From Kumtagia sp963839725 (GTDB lineage Bacteria > Pseudomonadota > Alphaproteobacteria > Rhizobiales > Rhizobiaceae), in NCBI GenBank assembly GCA_963839725.1, contig CAWIWT010000038.1, positions 1-64,000 on the forward strand: a stretch of DNA of 64,000 nt. The letters run 5' to 3'. Below are positions 43,955 to 54,057 of the stretch, piece after piece (position 1 is the stretch's first letter; every line of letters starts with the position of its first letter). The notes beneath the pieces were generated by a model. It searched no databases, had not been told where the DNA came from, and saw nothing but the letters and a program-made list of their open reading frames with translations. The position numbers and the translations under genes were made by a program.

Positions 43955-44425
43955 TTATATAATGACTTTCTGTGCCGAATGGAAGAGAAGGAACCGCTGG
44001 GAGAGAGTTCGCGCCCTCTCGTCAGCGGCGAGGGACGGATCGATGAAACGCGAACCGTTTGGCGGGTCGCCTGATTGAGCGTGGATTTTACAGATACAGC
44101 AGCAATCGTTCCTTCTACCGGTGAAAAAGGACTTCCCTTGATTGTCCCGGTTGTAGAAGTTGAATCTTGGTGCAGTGCTATTTGAGACGATGATGTCGAG
44201 TTGACCAAACTCAGAACCGTCTTCTCCGAAGAGAAATCCTCCGAAAAAGACATTACATACTGACGGTGAATGTTGGCGCAGAAACTCAGCATATATCTTT
44301 TCCCGAGAGGAGCCGACGTCTGCGCCGTTTGGGAATACCATGGCGGCTTGAGCTTCTCCATTGAGAACTGCGGCTACGTCCAGGTAGTACTGGCGTAGCC
44401 GCTGAAAGAAATGAGGCGCCACCAA
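43955..44425 (-). pseudogene. DUF6602-like protein, frameshifted remnant
   Basis: The minus strand from 44425 reads FFQRLRQYYLDVAAVLNGEA, SSREKIYAEFLRQHSPSVCN, FGQLDIIVSNSTAPRFNFYN and then breaks at a T run near 44125; the adjacent frame continues FSPVEGTIAAVSVKSTLN. The E-K-x(n)-E, D-I-I and VEG-x-AA-x-VKS order recalls PD-(D/E)XK-like nuclease folds, and I recall it from the DUF6602 family. After about residue 115 neither frame is convincing. Such proteins are scattered in defence or mobile islands; activity here is improbable. Confidence 0.5.
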
Positions 44426-44440
44426 AGTAGTGCATTTGCC

Positions 44441-47400
44441 TCAGCTACACCCACTCGTCGCCCCGCACGTATCGCATTTTTCACATGTACCATTCCGCAC
44501 CATCGTAAAGTTCTGGCACTCGGAGCACATGTTGCCGGTGTAGCCCTGCATCATCGCCTGCTGGCGGCGTTCGGCGGCGAGCGCCTTGGCGGCCGAGGCG
44601 TCGGCCTGCGCCTTGTCGGAGAACAGCGCCGTGGTCGGCGAGGGCTGGTCGAACAGGTCCGGCGCGTCCTCCTCGGCAATTTCCTCCGCCAGTTCGTTCG
44701 CCCGTTCCTCATAGTCGCGCTTGAAGGCGGTGGCCTCCTCGCGCAGTTCCGAGGAGAGCGGCTTCAGCGCCGTCACCGTGCCGCCGGAGATCGACCGCAG
44801 GTTGGAGCCCGGCGTGGCGACCGGTGCCGCGCGCGTTGGGGTTGGCGAGGTGGTGGAGCCGCCGGCAAAACCCTTCGGCTCGGCGGTCTTGCCGACCAGC
44901 GATGGCTTGTATCCGCGCGTCCAACCGGTGGAGACGAGGTTGGTCTTGCCTTCCTCGATGCCACGGCCAAGCGAGGTGTTGGAAAAATCGCTGGTGTCGA
45001 CATGCGCAAGATCGTGGCGTGCCAGGTAGGAGACGGCCAGTTCGCGGAACACATAGTCGAGGATCGACGTGGCGTTCTTGATCGCGTCGTTGCCGATGAC
45101 CACGCCCGCCGGCTCGAACTTGGTGAAGGTGAAGGCCTCCACATATTCCTCCAACGGCACGCCATATTGCAGGCCGAGCGAGATCGCGATGGCGAAGTTG
45201 TTCATCATCGCGCGGAAGGCGGCGCCTTCCTTGTGCATGTCGATGAAGATCTCGCCGAGGCGGCCATCGCCGAACTCGCCGGTGCGCAGGTAGACCTTGT
45301 GGCCGCCGACGACCGCCTTCTGGGTATAGCCCTGGCGGCGGTTCGGCAGTTTCTCGCGGTCGCGGTAGAGACGCTCCACCACGCGCTCGACGATCTTTTC
45401 GGTGATCTGCACGGCCTTGGCGGCTGCAGGTGCGGCCACCAGCGCCTCGAGCGCGTCATCCTCATCCTCGTCATCGTCGGCAATCAGCGAGGCGTTGAGC
45501 GGCTGCGACAGTTTCGAGCCGTCGCGGTAGAGCGCGTTGGCCTTCAGCGCCAGCTTCCACGAAAGCATGTAGGCGCTCTTGCAGTCCTCGACGGTCGCTT
45601 CGTTCGGCATGTTGATGGTTTTCGAGATCGCGCCCGAAATGAACGGCTGCGCGGCCGCCATCATGCGGATGTGGCTTTCGACCGAAAGATAGCGCTTGCC
45701 GATCTTGCCGCACGGATTGGCGCAGTCGAACACCGGCAGGTGCTCGGCTCTGAGGAAGGGCGCGCCTTCCAGCGTCATCGCGCCGCAGACATGGATGTTG
45801 GCCGCCTCGATCTCCTTCCTGGTGAAGCCGAGTGACGGCAGCATTTCGAAGGAGAAGTCGTTGAGCTGCTCATCCGTGAAGCCGAACGTCTCCTTCACCC
45901 AGTCGGCGCCCAGCGTCCACTGATTGAAGGCGAACTTGATATCGAAGGCCGACTTCAGCGCGGTGTTGAGCGCTTCGATCTTCTCGTCGGTGAAGCCCTT
46001 GGCGCGCAGCGTCGACGGATTGATGCCCGGCGCCTGGTTGAGGTTGCCGTGGCCGACGGCATAGGCGTCGATCTCGGCGATCTGGCTTTCCGAATAGCCG
46101 AGCGTGCGCAGCGCTTCCGGCACGGCGGCGTTGATGATCTTGAAATAGCCGCCGCCGGCGAGCTTTTTGAACTTCACCATGCGCGAAGTCGGGCTCGATG
46201 CCGGTGGTGTCGCAATCCATGACCAGACCGATCGTGCCGGTCGGGGCGATCACGGTCGCCTGGGCGTTGCGGTAGCCATGTTCCTCGCCGAGCTCGATGG
46301 CGCGGTCCCAGGCGGCGCGGGCGTGTTGGCCAAGCTCCGGCTGGGTCAGGTCGGCATCGACCAGCGGCACCGGATTGACCGCGAGCTTCTCGTAACCGTC
46401 GCGGTCGCCATAGGCGGCGCGGCGATGGTTGCGCATGACGCGCAGCATGTGGACGGCGTTGCGGTCGTAGTCCGGGAAGGCGCCGAGCTCTCCGGCCATT
46501 TCGGCCGAGGTCGCATAGGCGACGCCGGTCATGATCGCAGTCAGCGCGGCGCAGATGGCGCGGCCAGCAGCCGAATCATAGGGAATGCCGGAGGTCATCA
46601 GCAGGCCGCCGATATTGGCGTAGCCGAGACCGAGCGTGCGGTATTCGTAGGAAAGCTTGGCGATCTCCTTCGACGGGAACTGCGCCATCATCACCGAGAT
46701 TTCGAGCACGACGGTCCACAGCCGCACGGTGTGCTCGTAGGCCGCGATGTCGATCGTGCCGTCACCATTGCGGTAGGGCAGGAGGTTGATGGAGGCGAGG
46801 TTGCAGGCCGTGTCGTCGAGGAACATGTATTCCGAGCACGGGTTCGACGCACGGATGGCGCCGGCTGACACGCAGGTGTGCCAGTCGTTCATCGTGGTGT
46901 TGAAGTGCAGGCCCGGATCGGCGGAAGCCCAGGCGGCATAGCCGATCTTTTCCCACAGGTCGCGGGCCCGAAGCGTCTTGTGAACCTTGCCGTCGATGCG
47001 GCGGATCAGGTTCCACGGACCGTCGACCTCGACGGCGCGCAGAAAATCGTCCTTCAGCGAGACCGAATTGTTGGAGTTCTGGCCAGAAACCGTGAGGTAG
47101 GCGTCGGAATCCCAGTCGGTGTCGTAGGTTTTGAAATCCAGCGACGTATTGCCCTGCCTGGCGAACTGGATGACGCGCTTGATGTAGTTTTCCGGCACCG
47201 CGTTCTTCTTGGCGGCCTTGATCTCGCGCTTCAGCGCCGTGTTGATCGACGGATCGAAGCAGTCGTCGTCATGGCCTTCGCAGTTGATGCAGGCCTTCAT
47301 GATGGCGGTGAGGTGCTTCTTGACGATCTTGGAGCCGGTAACCAGCGATGCGACCTTCTGCTCCTCGTTCACCTTCCAGTCGATATAGGCCTCGATGTCG

Positions 47401-48263
47401 GGGTGATCGGCATCGACCACCACCATCTTGGCGGCGCGGCGGGTGGTGCCGCCCGACTTGATGGCGCCGGCGGCGCGGTCGCCGATCTTCAGGAAGCTCA
47501 TCAGGCCCGACGACTTGCCGCCGCCCGAAAGCTTTTCGCCTTCGCCGCGCAGCAAGGAGAAGTTGGACCCGGTGCCGGAACCATATTTGAACAGGCGCGC
47601 CTCGCGAACCCAAAGGTCCATGATGCCGCCTTCATTGACCAGATCGTCGGCGACGCCCTGAATGAAACATGCATGCGGCTGCGGATGCTCGTAGGCCGAC
47701 TTCGACTTGGTCAGCTTGCCGGTGAAGGGATCGACGTAGAAATGGCCCTGGCCGGGGCCGTCGATGCCATAGGCCCAGTGCAGGCCGGTATTGAACCATT
47801 GCGGCGAGTTCGGCGCGACACGCTGGGTGGCAAGCATGTATGCAAGTTCGTCGCGGAAGCTCAGCGCGTCTTCCTCGGAAGCGAAATAGCTGCCCTTCCA
47901 GCCCCAATAGGTCCAGGTGCCGGCAAGCCGGTCGAATACCTGGCGCGCATCGGTCTCGGAGCCGAAACGCTCGGTCTCGGGCAGGGCCGCAAGCGCCGCC
48001 TCGTCAGCCACGGAGCGCCACAGGAAAGAGGGGACGGAGGTCTCTTCCACCTTCTTCAGCCGCGCCGGCACGCCCGCCTTGCGGAAATATTTCTGCGCCA
48101 GAATGTCGGCAGCGACCTGGCTGAACTTCGCCGGCACGTCGATGTCGGCAAGGCGGAAGACAATCGAGCCGTCCGGATTCTTGATTTCGCTGATCGCCTT
48201 GCGGAATGCGATCTCCGCATAAGGCGACTGGCCGGACTTGGTAAAACGCCGTTCAATGCGCAT
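44441..48263 (-). CDS. nrdJ: B12-dependent ribonucleoside-diphosphate reductase NrdJ, split by one frameshift
   Basis: Class II reductase making deoxyribonucleotides with adenosylcobalamin. Start 48263 (MRIERRFTKSGQSPYAEIAF); the N-terminal frame has PNSPQWFNTGLHWAYGIDGP, RLFKYGSGTGSNFSLLRGEG, CINCEGHDDDCFDPSINTAL and NPCSEYMFLDDTACNLASIN with catalytic Cys/Glu sites, then APTGTIGLVMDCDTTGIEPD. Near 46186 an extra A breaks DFALVKFKKLAGG; the next frame completes to 44441, ending with the zinc-ribbon-like CSECQNFTMVRNGTCEKC. Total about 1270 residues. An essential gene in rhizobia lacking class I under low oxygen, so the break is probably a sequencing error. Confidence 0.93.
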
Positions 48264-48278
48264 GAAATCGATCCTCTA

Positions 48279-48294
48279 TCTCTATATATAGCGC
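48279..48294 (-). promoter_or_regulatory. Predicted NrdR box before nrdJ
   Basis: TCTCTATATATAGCGC contains CTATATATAG at 48282-48291, an exact match to the CWATATATWG core of the NrdR box. It lies 16 bases upstream of the nrdJ start. A weaker candidate (ACACTAAATATAGGTT) lies at 48530-48545. nrdR itself is in this window at 59906. Confidence 0.5.
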
Positions 48295-49038
48295 CCAGCC
48301 GCCAGCGTTCCACTGGCCTCGTCGGCAAGACGCAATCCACCGCTTGCCGCGCCCGTCATGGTCGCGACATCCCCAATTCCAGAAACTTTCTGTTACCGTT
48401 CGAAAAACCGTTCCATGAAGCGACCGAGGCACCAAGCAAAGCGCCTTCTCAGACCTCTTTCCCTTGGCCAACGCCGGCTTCATACAAGATCGGTTGGTCA
48501 CTTCATCTAGCGGTTATCGTCGCCGGTAAACACTAAATATAGGTTAACCACACCTTTTTTGCCATGGTTTTGACGCCACAAACGCCAAAAAAACACTACC
48601 CGTACGCCCACAGGTTCTCACTCGCCGGAAAGGCGTCGAAGGCCTGAAAACGCTGGGAAATCGGAATAACAAGGCTGACGGCAGTTCCCCCAGCCGCGCC
48701 CGTAACGCGAGCACATGGACCATATGAGACGACTCGGTTTTCGCCGTCAAGGATTCGTTTACGCTACTTTTATGACCCCCAACATCTTGTGGGCGAGGGT
48801 GTGGATATCGGGGAGAAGAAGTTCCGAATCGTGAACCGGCTGATCCGGCTGATCAGGCCGCGGAGACAACCGGGGCTGGCTTTGAACGTGACTGGGACAC
48901 GATCCTTCCAAAAGGCCGACGCGTTTCGGGCGATCTGCGCGGATGCTTCTTCAACGGCTCGCCGCTGCGGGTCCGAATCAGTGGTGTTACAGCGCGACGA
49001 CGTCACTCAACTTTGGGAAACATCAGGGACTACGCGCT
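48295..49038. other. nrdJ upstream region, no gene recognised
   Basis: About 740 bases between nrdJ and the Nudix gene. Short frames on both strands do not resemble proteins. The minus-strand GCCAGTGG at about 48305-48315 is not a convincing B12 box, so I see no cobalamin riboswitch. The promoter of nrdJ should lie here. Confidence 0.45.
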
Positions 49039-49551
49039 TTAGGCGGCGTATTTGCGCGGATCGGTGCAGAACGCGGCGATCAGTTTGCTAAGACCCGACT
49101 CGCGCACGGTCTGGGACGCTTCGGCGGCGCTCATCCATTTGCGCTCGCGTTCGCGCCGTTCCTTCCACTTGTCGGCGACCTTGTCGACTTCGAGCGGAAA
49201 AACAATGACTTCACACGGGTATTCTTCACCACTGCGCGAAAGCTTCGCGTAGTGGTAGCGGCCAGCTTCGCGGTTGCATACCGCGCCACTCAATCCTGCT
49301 TCCTCGTCGGCTTCACGGAGCGCTGCCTCGCAGAGCCGCTCGTCCTTCTCCGGCCAACCCTTCGGCAGGACCCAGCGGCCGCTATCCCGGCTGGTGATCA
49401 GCATGACCTCGACTCCGTTGGGGCCTCTGCGCCAAGGCAAGGCGGCAACCTGGATCCGGCAAGGCTCGGTTCCGAGAAGCTGCCTTAGCTTTTCCGCGAA
49501 GTAGCTTCGCGCGCTGTCACCGATCATCATCTGCTTTGGGGAGCCGCCCAC
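49039..49551 (-). CDS. Nudix hydrolase
   Basis: 170 residues. Nudix box GWPEKDERLCEAALREADEEAG fits G-x5-E-x7-REUxEExGU. The preceding IQVAALPWRRGPNGVEVMLI and SGRWVLPKGW are the usual substrate-side strands. This size and layout resemble diphosphoinositol-polyphosphate- or dinucleoside-polyphosphate-type Nudix proteins of alphaproteobacteria; the substrate is not determinable. An alternative start is the ATG at 49527. Confidence 0.9.
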   Translation of the reverse strand: MGGSPKQMMIGDSARSYFAEKLRQLLGTEPCRIQVAALPWRRGPNGVEVMLITSRDSGRWVLPKGWPEKDERLCEAALREADEEAGLSGAVCNREAGRYHYAKLSRSGEEYPCEVIVFPLEVDKVADKWKERRERERKWMSAAEASQTVRESGLSKLIAAFCTDPRKYAA

Positions 49552-49664
49552 CTGATTCGTTTGCCGCCTTACGAAATATAGGGTTCAATCGTGCGCAATA
49601 GAAGTAAAAAAAACGGAAAGAATCATCGGGATAGCAGCATCCGGGCGGCAAAAGCCGTCAGGAT

Positions 49665-50162
49665 TCAACCTGCATGATCGTCGGCAATCGGCTTCTGGTA
49701 GGTGAAGCCCATGTCCCAGGGGAAGTAGATCCAGGTGTCCTGAGACACTTCGGTGACGAAAGTATCGACCAGCGGACGGCCTTTCGGCTTGGCGTAGACG
49801 GTGGCGAAATGCGCCTTCGGCATCATGGCGCGCACCACGCCGGCGGTTTTGCCGGTGTCGGTCAGATCGTCGATGATGAGCACGCCTTCACCATCCTTTT
49901 CGAGGAGCGCGGGTGTGATTTCCTTCAGGACCGCCAGTTCGCCTTGCGATGTGTAGTCATGGTAGGAGGCGACCGAAACCGTCTCGATGATGCGGATACC
50001 GAGTTCACGCGAGATGATCGCTGCGGGTACAAGTCCACCACGCGTGATGCAGACGATTGCACGCCATTGAACGCCGCTGCCGGCCAGGCGCCAGGCGAGC
50101 GCGCGGGCGTCGCGGTGAAACTGATCCCACGAAACGGGAAAGGCTTTTTCGGGAAGAGACAA
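49665..50162 (-). CDS. gpt: Xanthine phosphoribosyltransferase Gpt
   Basis: 165 residues from a TTG start at 50162 (MSLPEKAFPVSWDQFHRDAR, the family N terminus); a longer frame reaches ATG 50216. It salvages xanthine and guanine to XMP and GMP. The PRPP motif is VLIIDDLTDTGKTAGVVRAM; ITRGGLVPAAIISRELGI and ETVSVASYHDYTSQGELAVL complete the PRTase fold, and IYFPWDMGF binds purine. Next to the UspA gene on the same strand, which ends about 20 bases further on. Confidence 0.92.
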   Translation of the reverse strand: MSLPEKAFPVSWDQFHRDARALAWRLAGSGVQWRAIVCITRGGLVPAAIISRELGIRIIETVSVASYHDYTSQGELAVLKEITPALLEKDGEGVLIIDDLTDTGKTAGVVRAMMPKAHFATVYAKPKGRPLVDTFVTEVSQDTWIYFPWDMGFTYQKPIADDHAG

Positions 50163-50235
50163 TAGCGGCACTCCTGCGCTGCGGAATGCCGCGCCAATAG
50201 CTGGAAATGCCGGCATATGACAAGGATTGATAGGA

Positions 50236-51072
50236 CTAGCGCGACAGCAGCGCGGCGATGGGACAGGTCTTAAGGATGTGCTGTGTCACGCCACCAAACA
50301 GAAGCTCGCGGATCCACGAATGGCTGTGCGCTCCAAGCACGAGCAGGTCGGCGCCGATAGCCGTGGCGCGGTCGCGGATGACTTCATCAACATGGCGGCC
50401 TTTCGACGCCTCGCTTGCCACCACCACTTCGGCACCATGGCGGGACAAGGCGGCAGCGAGCGCGGAAGCGCTCGCGCTTACGAAATCGTCATCCTCTGAC
50501 GGGTCGATCATGAAAATCTCCACGGCTTCCGATTCGACAATAAGCGGCAGGGCGTCGAACGCGGCGCGTGCGGCCTCGCGGCTGCCGTTCCAGGAGATCA
50601 GAATGCGCCCAAATGTCTTGGTGAGCGCGCCTGAATGCGGAACCACGAGAACCGGCCGACCGGCCTCGTAGAGAACGCCTTCGATGTTAGGGGCATCCTC
50701 TGAAGCCCATTCGGGGTTGCGCTGCGCGACAACCACCAGATCCGCAGAGCGTGCGATGGATGCGCCCGTGTAGGCGCTGTCTCCGGAAAAGCTGCGCAAA
50801 CTATGCCAGTCAAATGTTTGGCCGGCTGTTTGCATGCGGTGCGTACAAAGATCTTGAACCTCCTTGGTGCGCTGCTCGGCAGCCTCGCTTGCCGTCTCGA
50901 TCAGACCAACATCCGGGAAACCCACTGCAGCGCTGTAGGCAACCGGAATCGCCTCGGCATGGATACCTATAATGTGTGCACCCCAGGCCTGCGCGAGAGG
51001 AATGGCACAATCGAGAACGCGCTTCGTGTCTTCCCTGCTCTGAAGGATCGCGGCGATGGTTTTGTAGCTCAC
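50236..51072 (-). CDS. Tandem universal stress protein (UspA family)
   Basis: 278 residues with two Usp halves. The first starts YKTIAAILQSREDTKRVLDC and has an altered ATP loop; the second, from about residue 150, has GRILISWNGSREAARAAFDA and ends GADLLVLGAHSHSWIRELLF and GGVTQHILKTCPIAALLS, the G-x2-G-x9-GS-like ATP motif region. GTG start at 51072 is preceded by GAGGAGCG; the frame continues upstream to ATG 51144 without support. Likely a stress-related regulator with an unknown partner. Confidence 0.88.
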   Translation of the reverse strand: MSYKTIAAILQSREDTKRVLDCAIPLAQAWGAHIIGIHAEAIPVAYSAAVGFPDVGLIETASEAAEQRTKEVQDLCTHRMQTAGQTFDWHSLRSFSGDSAYTGASIARSADLVVVAQRNPEWASEDAPNIEGVLYEAGRPVLVVPHSGALTKTFGRILISWNGSREAARAAFDALPLIVESEAVEIFMIDPSEDDDFVSASASALAAALSRHGAEVVVASEASKGRHVDEVIRDRATAIGADLLVLGAHSHSWIRELLFGGVTQHILKTCPIAALLSR

Positions 51073-51140
51073 GGAACGCTCCTCATTCGGCCTAGCGAAT
51101 TCGCAACAAAACGTGGAGCGTCCAGAGTTTGTTCCGGCGC

Positions 51141-51881
51141 TCAAGAGGCCGGAGTCAGACTGGCGACCATGGCCTCCACGGCGGCGCGTGCGGCTTCCAA
51201 CGCCTCTGCCGAACGCGATCTTACCACAAGTTCCGTCCAGAAGGTGCCGTCGCGATATTTCGGATAGGAGCCGATGATCGTGTCGGGATGGGCTTTCTGG
51301 ATGTCGCCCAGCGGCCCGCCGATGACGCCTTCGCCAAGCGGGCAGTGGATTGTCGCGGAAAGCAGTTTTTGACCGGTGCGCAGTGTGGGAACGACATTGT
51401 CGAGCATTGCCTGGAAGATCGTCGGTACGCCGGCCATTACATGCACATTGCCGATCCGGAAGCCTGGGGCGACCGATACCGGATTGTCGATATGCTCGGC
51501 GCCGCGCGGCATGCGGGCCATGCGTTTGCGGGCGTCGGTGAACTCCATCTCGCGCTTGGCGTAACTCGCGGCAAGCAGCGCCAACGCCTTCGCATCGTTT
51601 TCACACGGCACGCCAAAGGCTTTCGCGACCGAATTGGCGGTGATGTCATCATGCGTCGGGCCAATGCCGCCGGTTGTGAACAGATAGGTATAGTGCGAGC
51701 GCAGTGCGTTGACGGCATCCGCGATGTCATCCTCATCGTCGGACACGATCCGGACTTCCTTCAGATCGATGCCGATCGCGGTCATGATGTCGGCGAGATG
51801 GCCGATGTTTCGGTCCTTCGTACGGCCGGAAAGGATTTCGTCGCCGATGACGAGCATCGCGGCGGTAATGGTTTCAGCCAT
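51141..51881 (-). CDS. MoaB/CinA-type molybdopterin-binding domain protein
   Basis: 246 residues. Start 51881 gives MAETITAAMLVIGDEILSGR, the CinA N terminus; then TKDRNIGHLADIMTAIGIDL, EVRIVSDDEDDIADAVNALR, YLFTTGGIGPTHDDITANSV (GGxGPTxDD) and RKRMARMPRGAEHIDNPVSV. It is the competence-damage-inducible/MoCF-biosynthesis-like domain without the C-terminal nicotinamide-nucleotide amidase domain. Bacterial CinA-like proteins can hydrolyse ADP-ribose; here function is unproven. It overlaps nothing; UspA starts 69 bases downstream. Confidence 0.9.
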   Translation of the reverse strand: MAETITAAMLVIGDEILSGRTKDRNIGHLADIMTAIGIDLKEVRIVSDDEDDIADAVNALRSHYTYLFTTGGIGPTHDDITANSVAKAFGVPCENDAKALALLAASYAKREMEFTDARKRMARMPRGAEHIDNPVSVAPGFRIGNVHVMAGVPTIFQAMLDNVVPTLRTGQKLLSATIHCPLGEGVIGGPLGDIQKAHPDTIIGSYPKYRDGTFWTELVVRSRSAEALEAARAAVEAMVASLTPAS

Positions 51882-52216
51882 TGAGCCCTCAAGAATTGCG
51901 CTGATCGGAGATAGCGCGCCAATCGCAAGCCGGCAATGCACGCAAATCTCAAGCGCGTTCCCGAGTTGGTTCCTGAAGCGGTGGCGAAGGCTGCCTACTA
52001 CACTACAAGCTGGACCAGGAAGCGCCAGCCGTCTGCGCAGGAGCTGGAAGGTGCGAAATTCCAAGCAAGCGCGTCGCCGAGATCACGCTCAAGCTGCATG
52101 GGCAATTCCGGGCAAAAGCCGAGAGGGCGCGCGGCGCTCTCTCCTCTCCAAATTCTCCGAAGCTGGGGCAATTGCCTATATAGCGCTATGGGCAGTCCTC
52201 CAGTGAGGTTGAATGA

Positions 52217-53503
52217 GTGAGCACCGATACGGCGATTAATGCCATTGCCAACCGCGATGCTGAGAAGCGCGCAGCGCTGAACCGCACGAAGTTGCTGGCG
52301 ACTCTGGCGCTTTGCGCCTGCGTTGCCTTGTTCCTCGCAGCCAGGCTGCTGCAAAGCCGTTGGCCATGGCTGGGCGTGGTCGCAGCCTTCGCCGAGGCCG
52401 CGACGATTGGCGGGCTGGCGGATTGGTATGCCGTTGTCGCGCTGTTCCGGCGGCCGCTTGGCCTGCCCATACCGCATACAGCAATCATTCCCGAAAACCA
52501 GACGCGCATCGCCGACAATCTCGGCCGTTTCATAGAGGCGAACTTTCTGGCGCCTGCTCCCGTGCGCGCCAAGCTTGAGGAAGTGGATTTTTCCGTCCAT
52601 GTCGCCGACTGGCTGTCGGATAAGCAGCGCGCCGCCGGGCTTGCCGACTTTGTCGCGCGGCTGGCACCGCAGACCTTGTCGGCCATAGAGCAGTCGGGCT
52701 TGCGTGATTTTGCCACCCGCCGCCTGATCGAGCAGGTCGAGCGCGTGCCGCTCGCCCCTCTGACTGCGGGAATCCTGTCTGCTGTGACGGCGGAAGGGCG
52801 CCACCAGAGGCTGCTCGACGAACTGACGGCTGCACTCGCCAAGACCTTCACCAATGAGGAGACGCTGGCCGCCATCCGCGAGAAAATTCGCGCAGAGCTG
52901 CCGTCGCTGTTCAATCTTTTTCGCGCTGACGCCTATCTGCTGAAGAAGATCATATCGTCGGCAGCCTCGTTCCTGGAGGATGTGCAAGGCAATCCGGATC
53001 ATCCGCTGCGGAAAGAATTCGATCGCTTCGTCGAGAATTTCGTCGAGCGCCTGCGGAGTTCGCCGGAATATGCGGAGCGCGCGGAAAAGCTGAAACAGGA
53101 TCTGTTGGCGCGGCCCGAACTCAAGTCGATCGCCGGAGAGCTATGGCTGGGTATCCGCGGCATCATCGAGAAGGACCTTGGCGCGCCGCGGTCGGCGATC
53201 CGCAGCCAGCTTGCCGATATGTTCGTTACCGTCGGACGTCACCTCGCCACCGACCCGCATATCCGCGCTGACATGAACAAGGGCTTCGTGGTTTCGCTGG
53301 CAGCATTCGTGGACAGCCAGAAGAGCGGCGTATCGGGTTTCATTGCCGAACAGGTCAAGCGTTGGGACCTTGCCCAACTGACGCGCCTGATCGAGCTGAA
53401 TATCGGCCGCGATCTTCAATACATCCGCTTCAATGGCATGGTGATCGGCGGACTTGCCGGCCTGGTCCTCTATGCCACCGAGCATCTGCTGCTGACGAAT
53501 TGA
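52217..53503 (+). CDS. DUF445-family membrane protein
   Basis: 428 residues from GTG 52217. Two hydrophobic segments flank the protein: LATLALCACVALFLAARLL near residue 30 and MVIGGLAGLVLYATEHLLLT at the C terminus. Between them are GGLADWYAVVALFRRPLGLP and PHTAIIPENQTRIADNLGRF, the DUF445/YjiN signature, and a long helical cytoplasmic or periplasmic domain. Function unknown; relatives occur in many bacteria. Confidence 0.88.
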   Translation: MSTDTAINAIANRDAEKRAALNRTKLLATLALCACVALFLAARLLQSRWPWLGVVAAFAEAATIGGLADWYAVVALFRRPLGLPIPHTAIIPENQTRIADNLGRFIEANFLAPAPVRAKLEEVDFSVHVADWLSDKQRAAGLADFVARLAPQTLSAIEQSGLRDFATRRLIEQVERVPLAPLTAGILSAVTAEGRHQRLLDELTAALAKTFTNEETLAAIREKIRAELPSLFNLFRADAYLLKKIISSAASFLEDVQGNPDHPLRKEFDRFVENFVERLRSSPEYAERAEKLKQDLLARPELKSIAGELWLGIRGIIEKDLGAPRSAIRSQLADMFVTVGRHLATDPHIRADMNKGFVVSLAAFVDSQKSGVSGFIAEQVKRWDLAQLTRLIELNIGRDLQYIRFNGMVIGGLAGLVLYATEHLLLTN

Positions 53504-53552
53504 CCTTATGACAGCGAAGCCTATTCTTTCTGCAATAAGCTTGGAGGAAAAC

Positions 53553-53984
53553 ATGGCAAAGAAGCCGGAAAACGAGTCCTTCATGGACATGTTCAACGCC
53601 TTCGGTCACCAGATGAAGGTGCCGAACGTCGATATTGAACAGATCCTCGAAGATCACCGCAAGAACCTGGAGGCATTGCAGAAGTCAGCATCCGCAACTG
53701 CGTCGGGTGCGGCATCCGCCATGGCGAAGCAGCGCGAGATGCTGCAGGACCAGATGCGCGAGATCGCGGCGATGGCGCAAAACTACCACTCCATCGGTGG
53801 TGCCCAGGACGCAGTGGCCAAACACGCCGAGTTCGTCCGCAAATCCTTCGAAACGGCGGTCAGGACTGCCAGCGAGACCGCGCAGATCGTGCAGAAGTCT
53901 AGCACTGAGTCTTTGGAGATCCTGCGAAGCCGCATCCGCGAAACCATGGAGGAAATCCGCGAGCGCTATGAGAAGGGAAAGTGA
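53553..53984 (+). CDS. Phasin family protein
   Basis: 143 residues, mostly helical and alanine-rich, coating polyhydroxyalkanoate granules. Phasin_2 traits: FMDMFNAFGHQMKVPNVDIE, EQILEDHRKNLEALQKSASA, then a long amphipathic helix VRKSFETAVRTASETAQIVQ. ATG 53553 follows CTTGGAGGA; the upstream ATG at 53508 has no site. The MaoC-type hydratase 74 bases downstream is also consistent with PHA metabolism. Confidence 0.88.
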   Translation: MAKKPENESFMDMFNAFGHQMKVPNVDIEQILEDHRKNLEALQKSASATASGAASAMAKQREMLQDQMREIAAMAQNYHSIGGAQDAVAKHAEFVRKSFETAVRTASETAQIVQKSSTESLEILRSRIRETMEEIRERYEKGK

Positions 53985-54057
53985 GAGGCTTCTTTCGGAA
54001 GCTTTCGATCGCGTGACATTGCGAAGCGAACGGACCGGCTAAACCGCTGGAAAATAA

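Noticed and set aside
44441..48263. Possible intein or programmed frameshift in nrdJ
   Set aside because: The two halves meet without extra sequence and one inserted base explains the break; no splicing or slippery motif is seen.
46878..48536. Plus-strand frame of 552 codons inside nrdJ
   Set aside because: Antisense shadow; the repetitive G/A/V-R composition is typical of antisense high-GC frames.
48264..48560. Cobalamin riboswitch before nrdJ
   Set aside because: A GCCAGTG sequence resembles but does not match the GCCACTG core, and no surrounding B12-riboswitch structure could be recognised.
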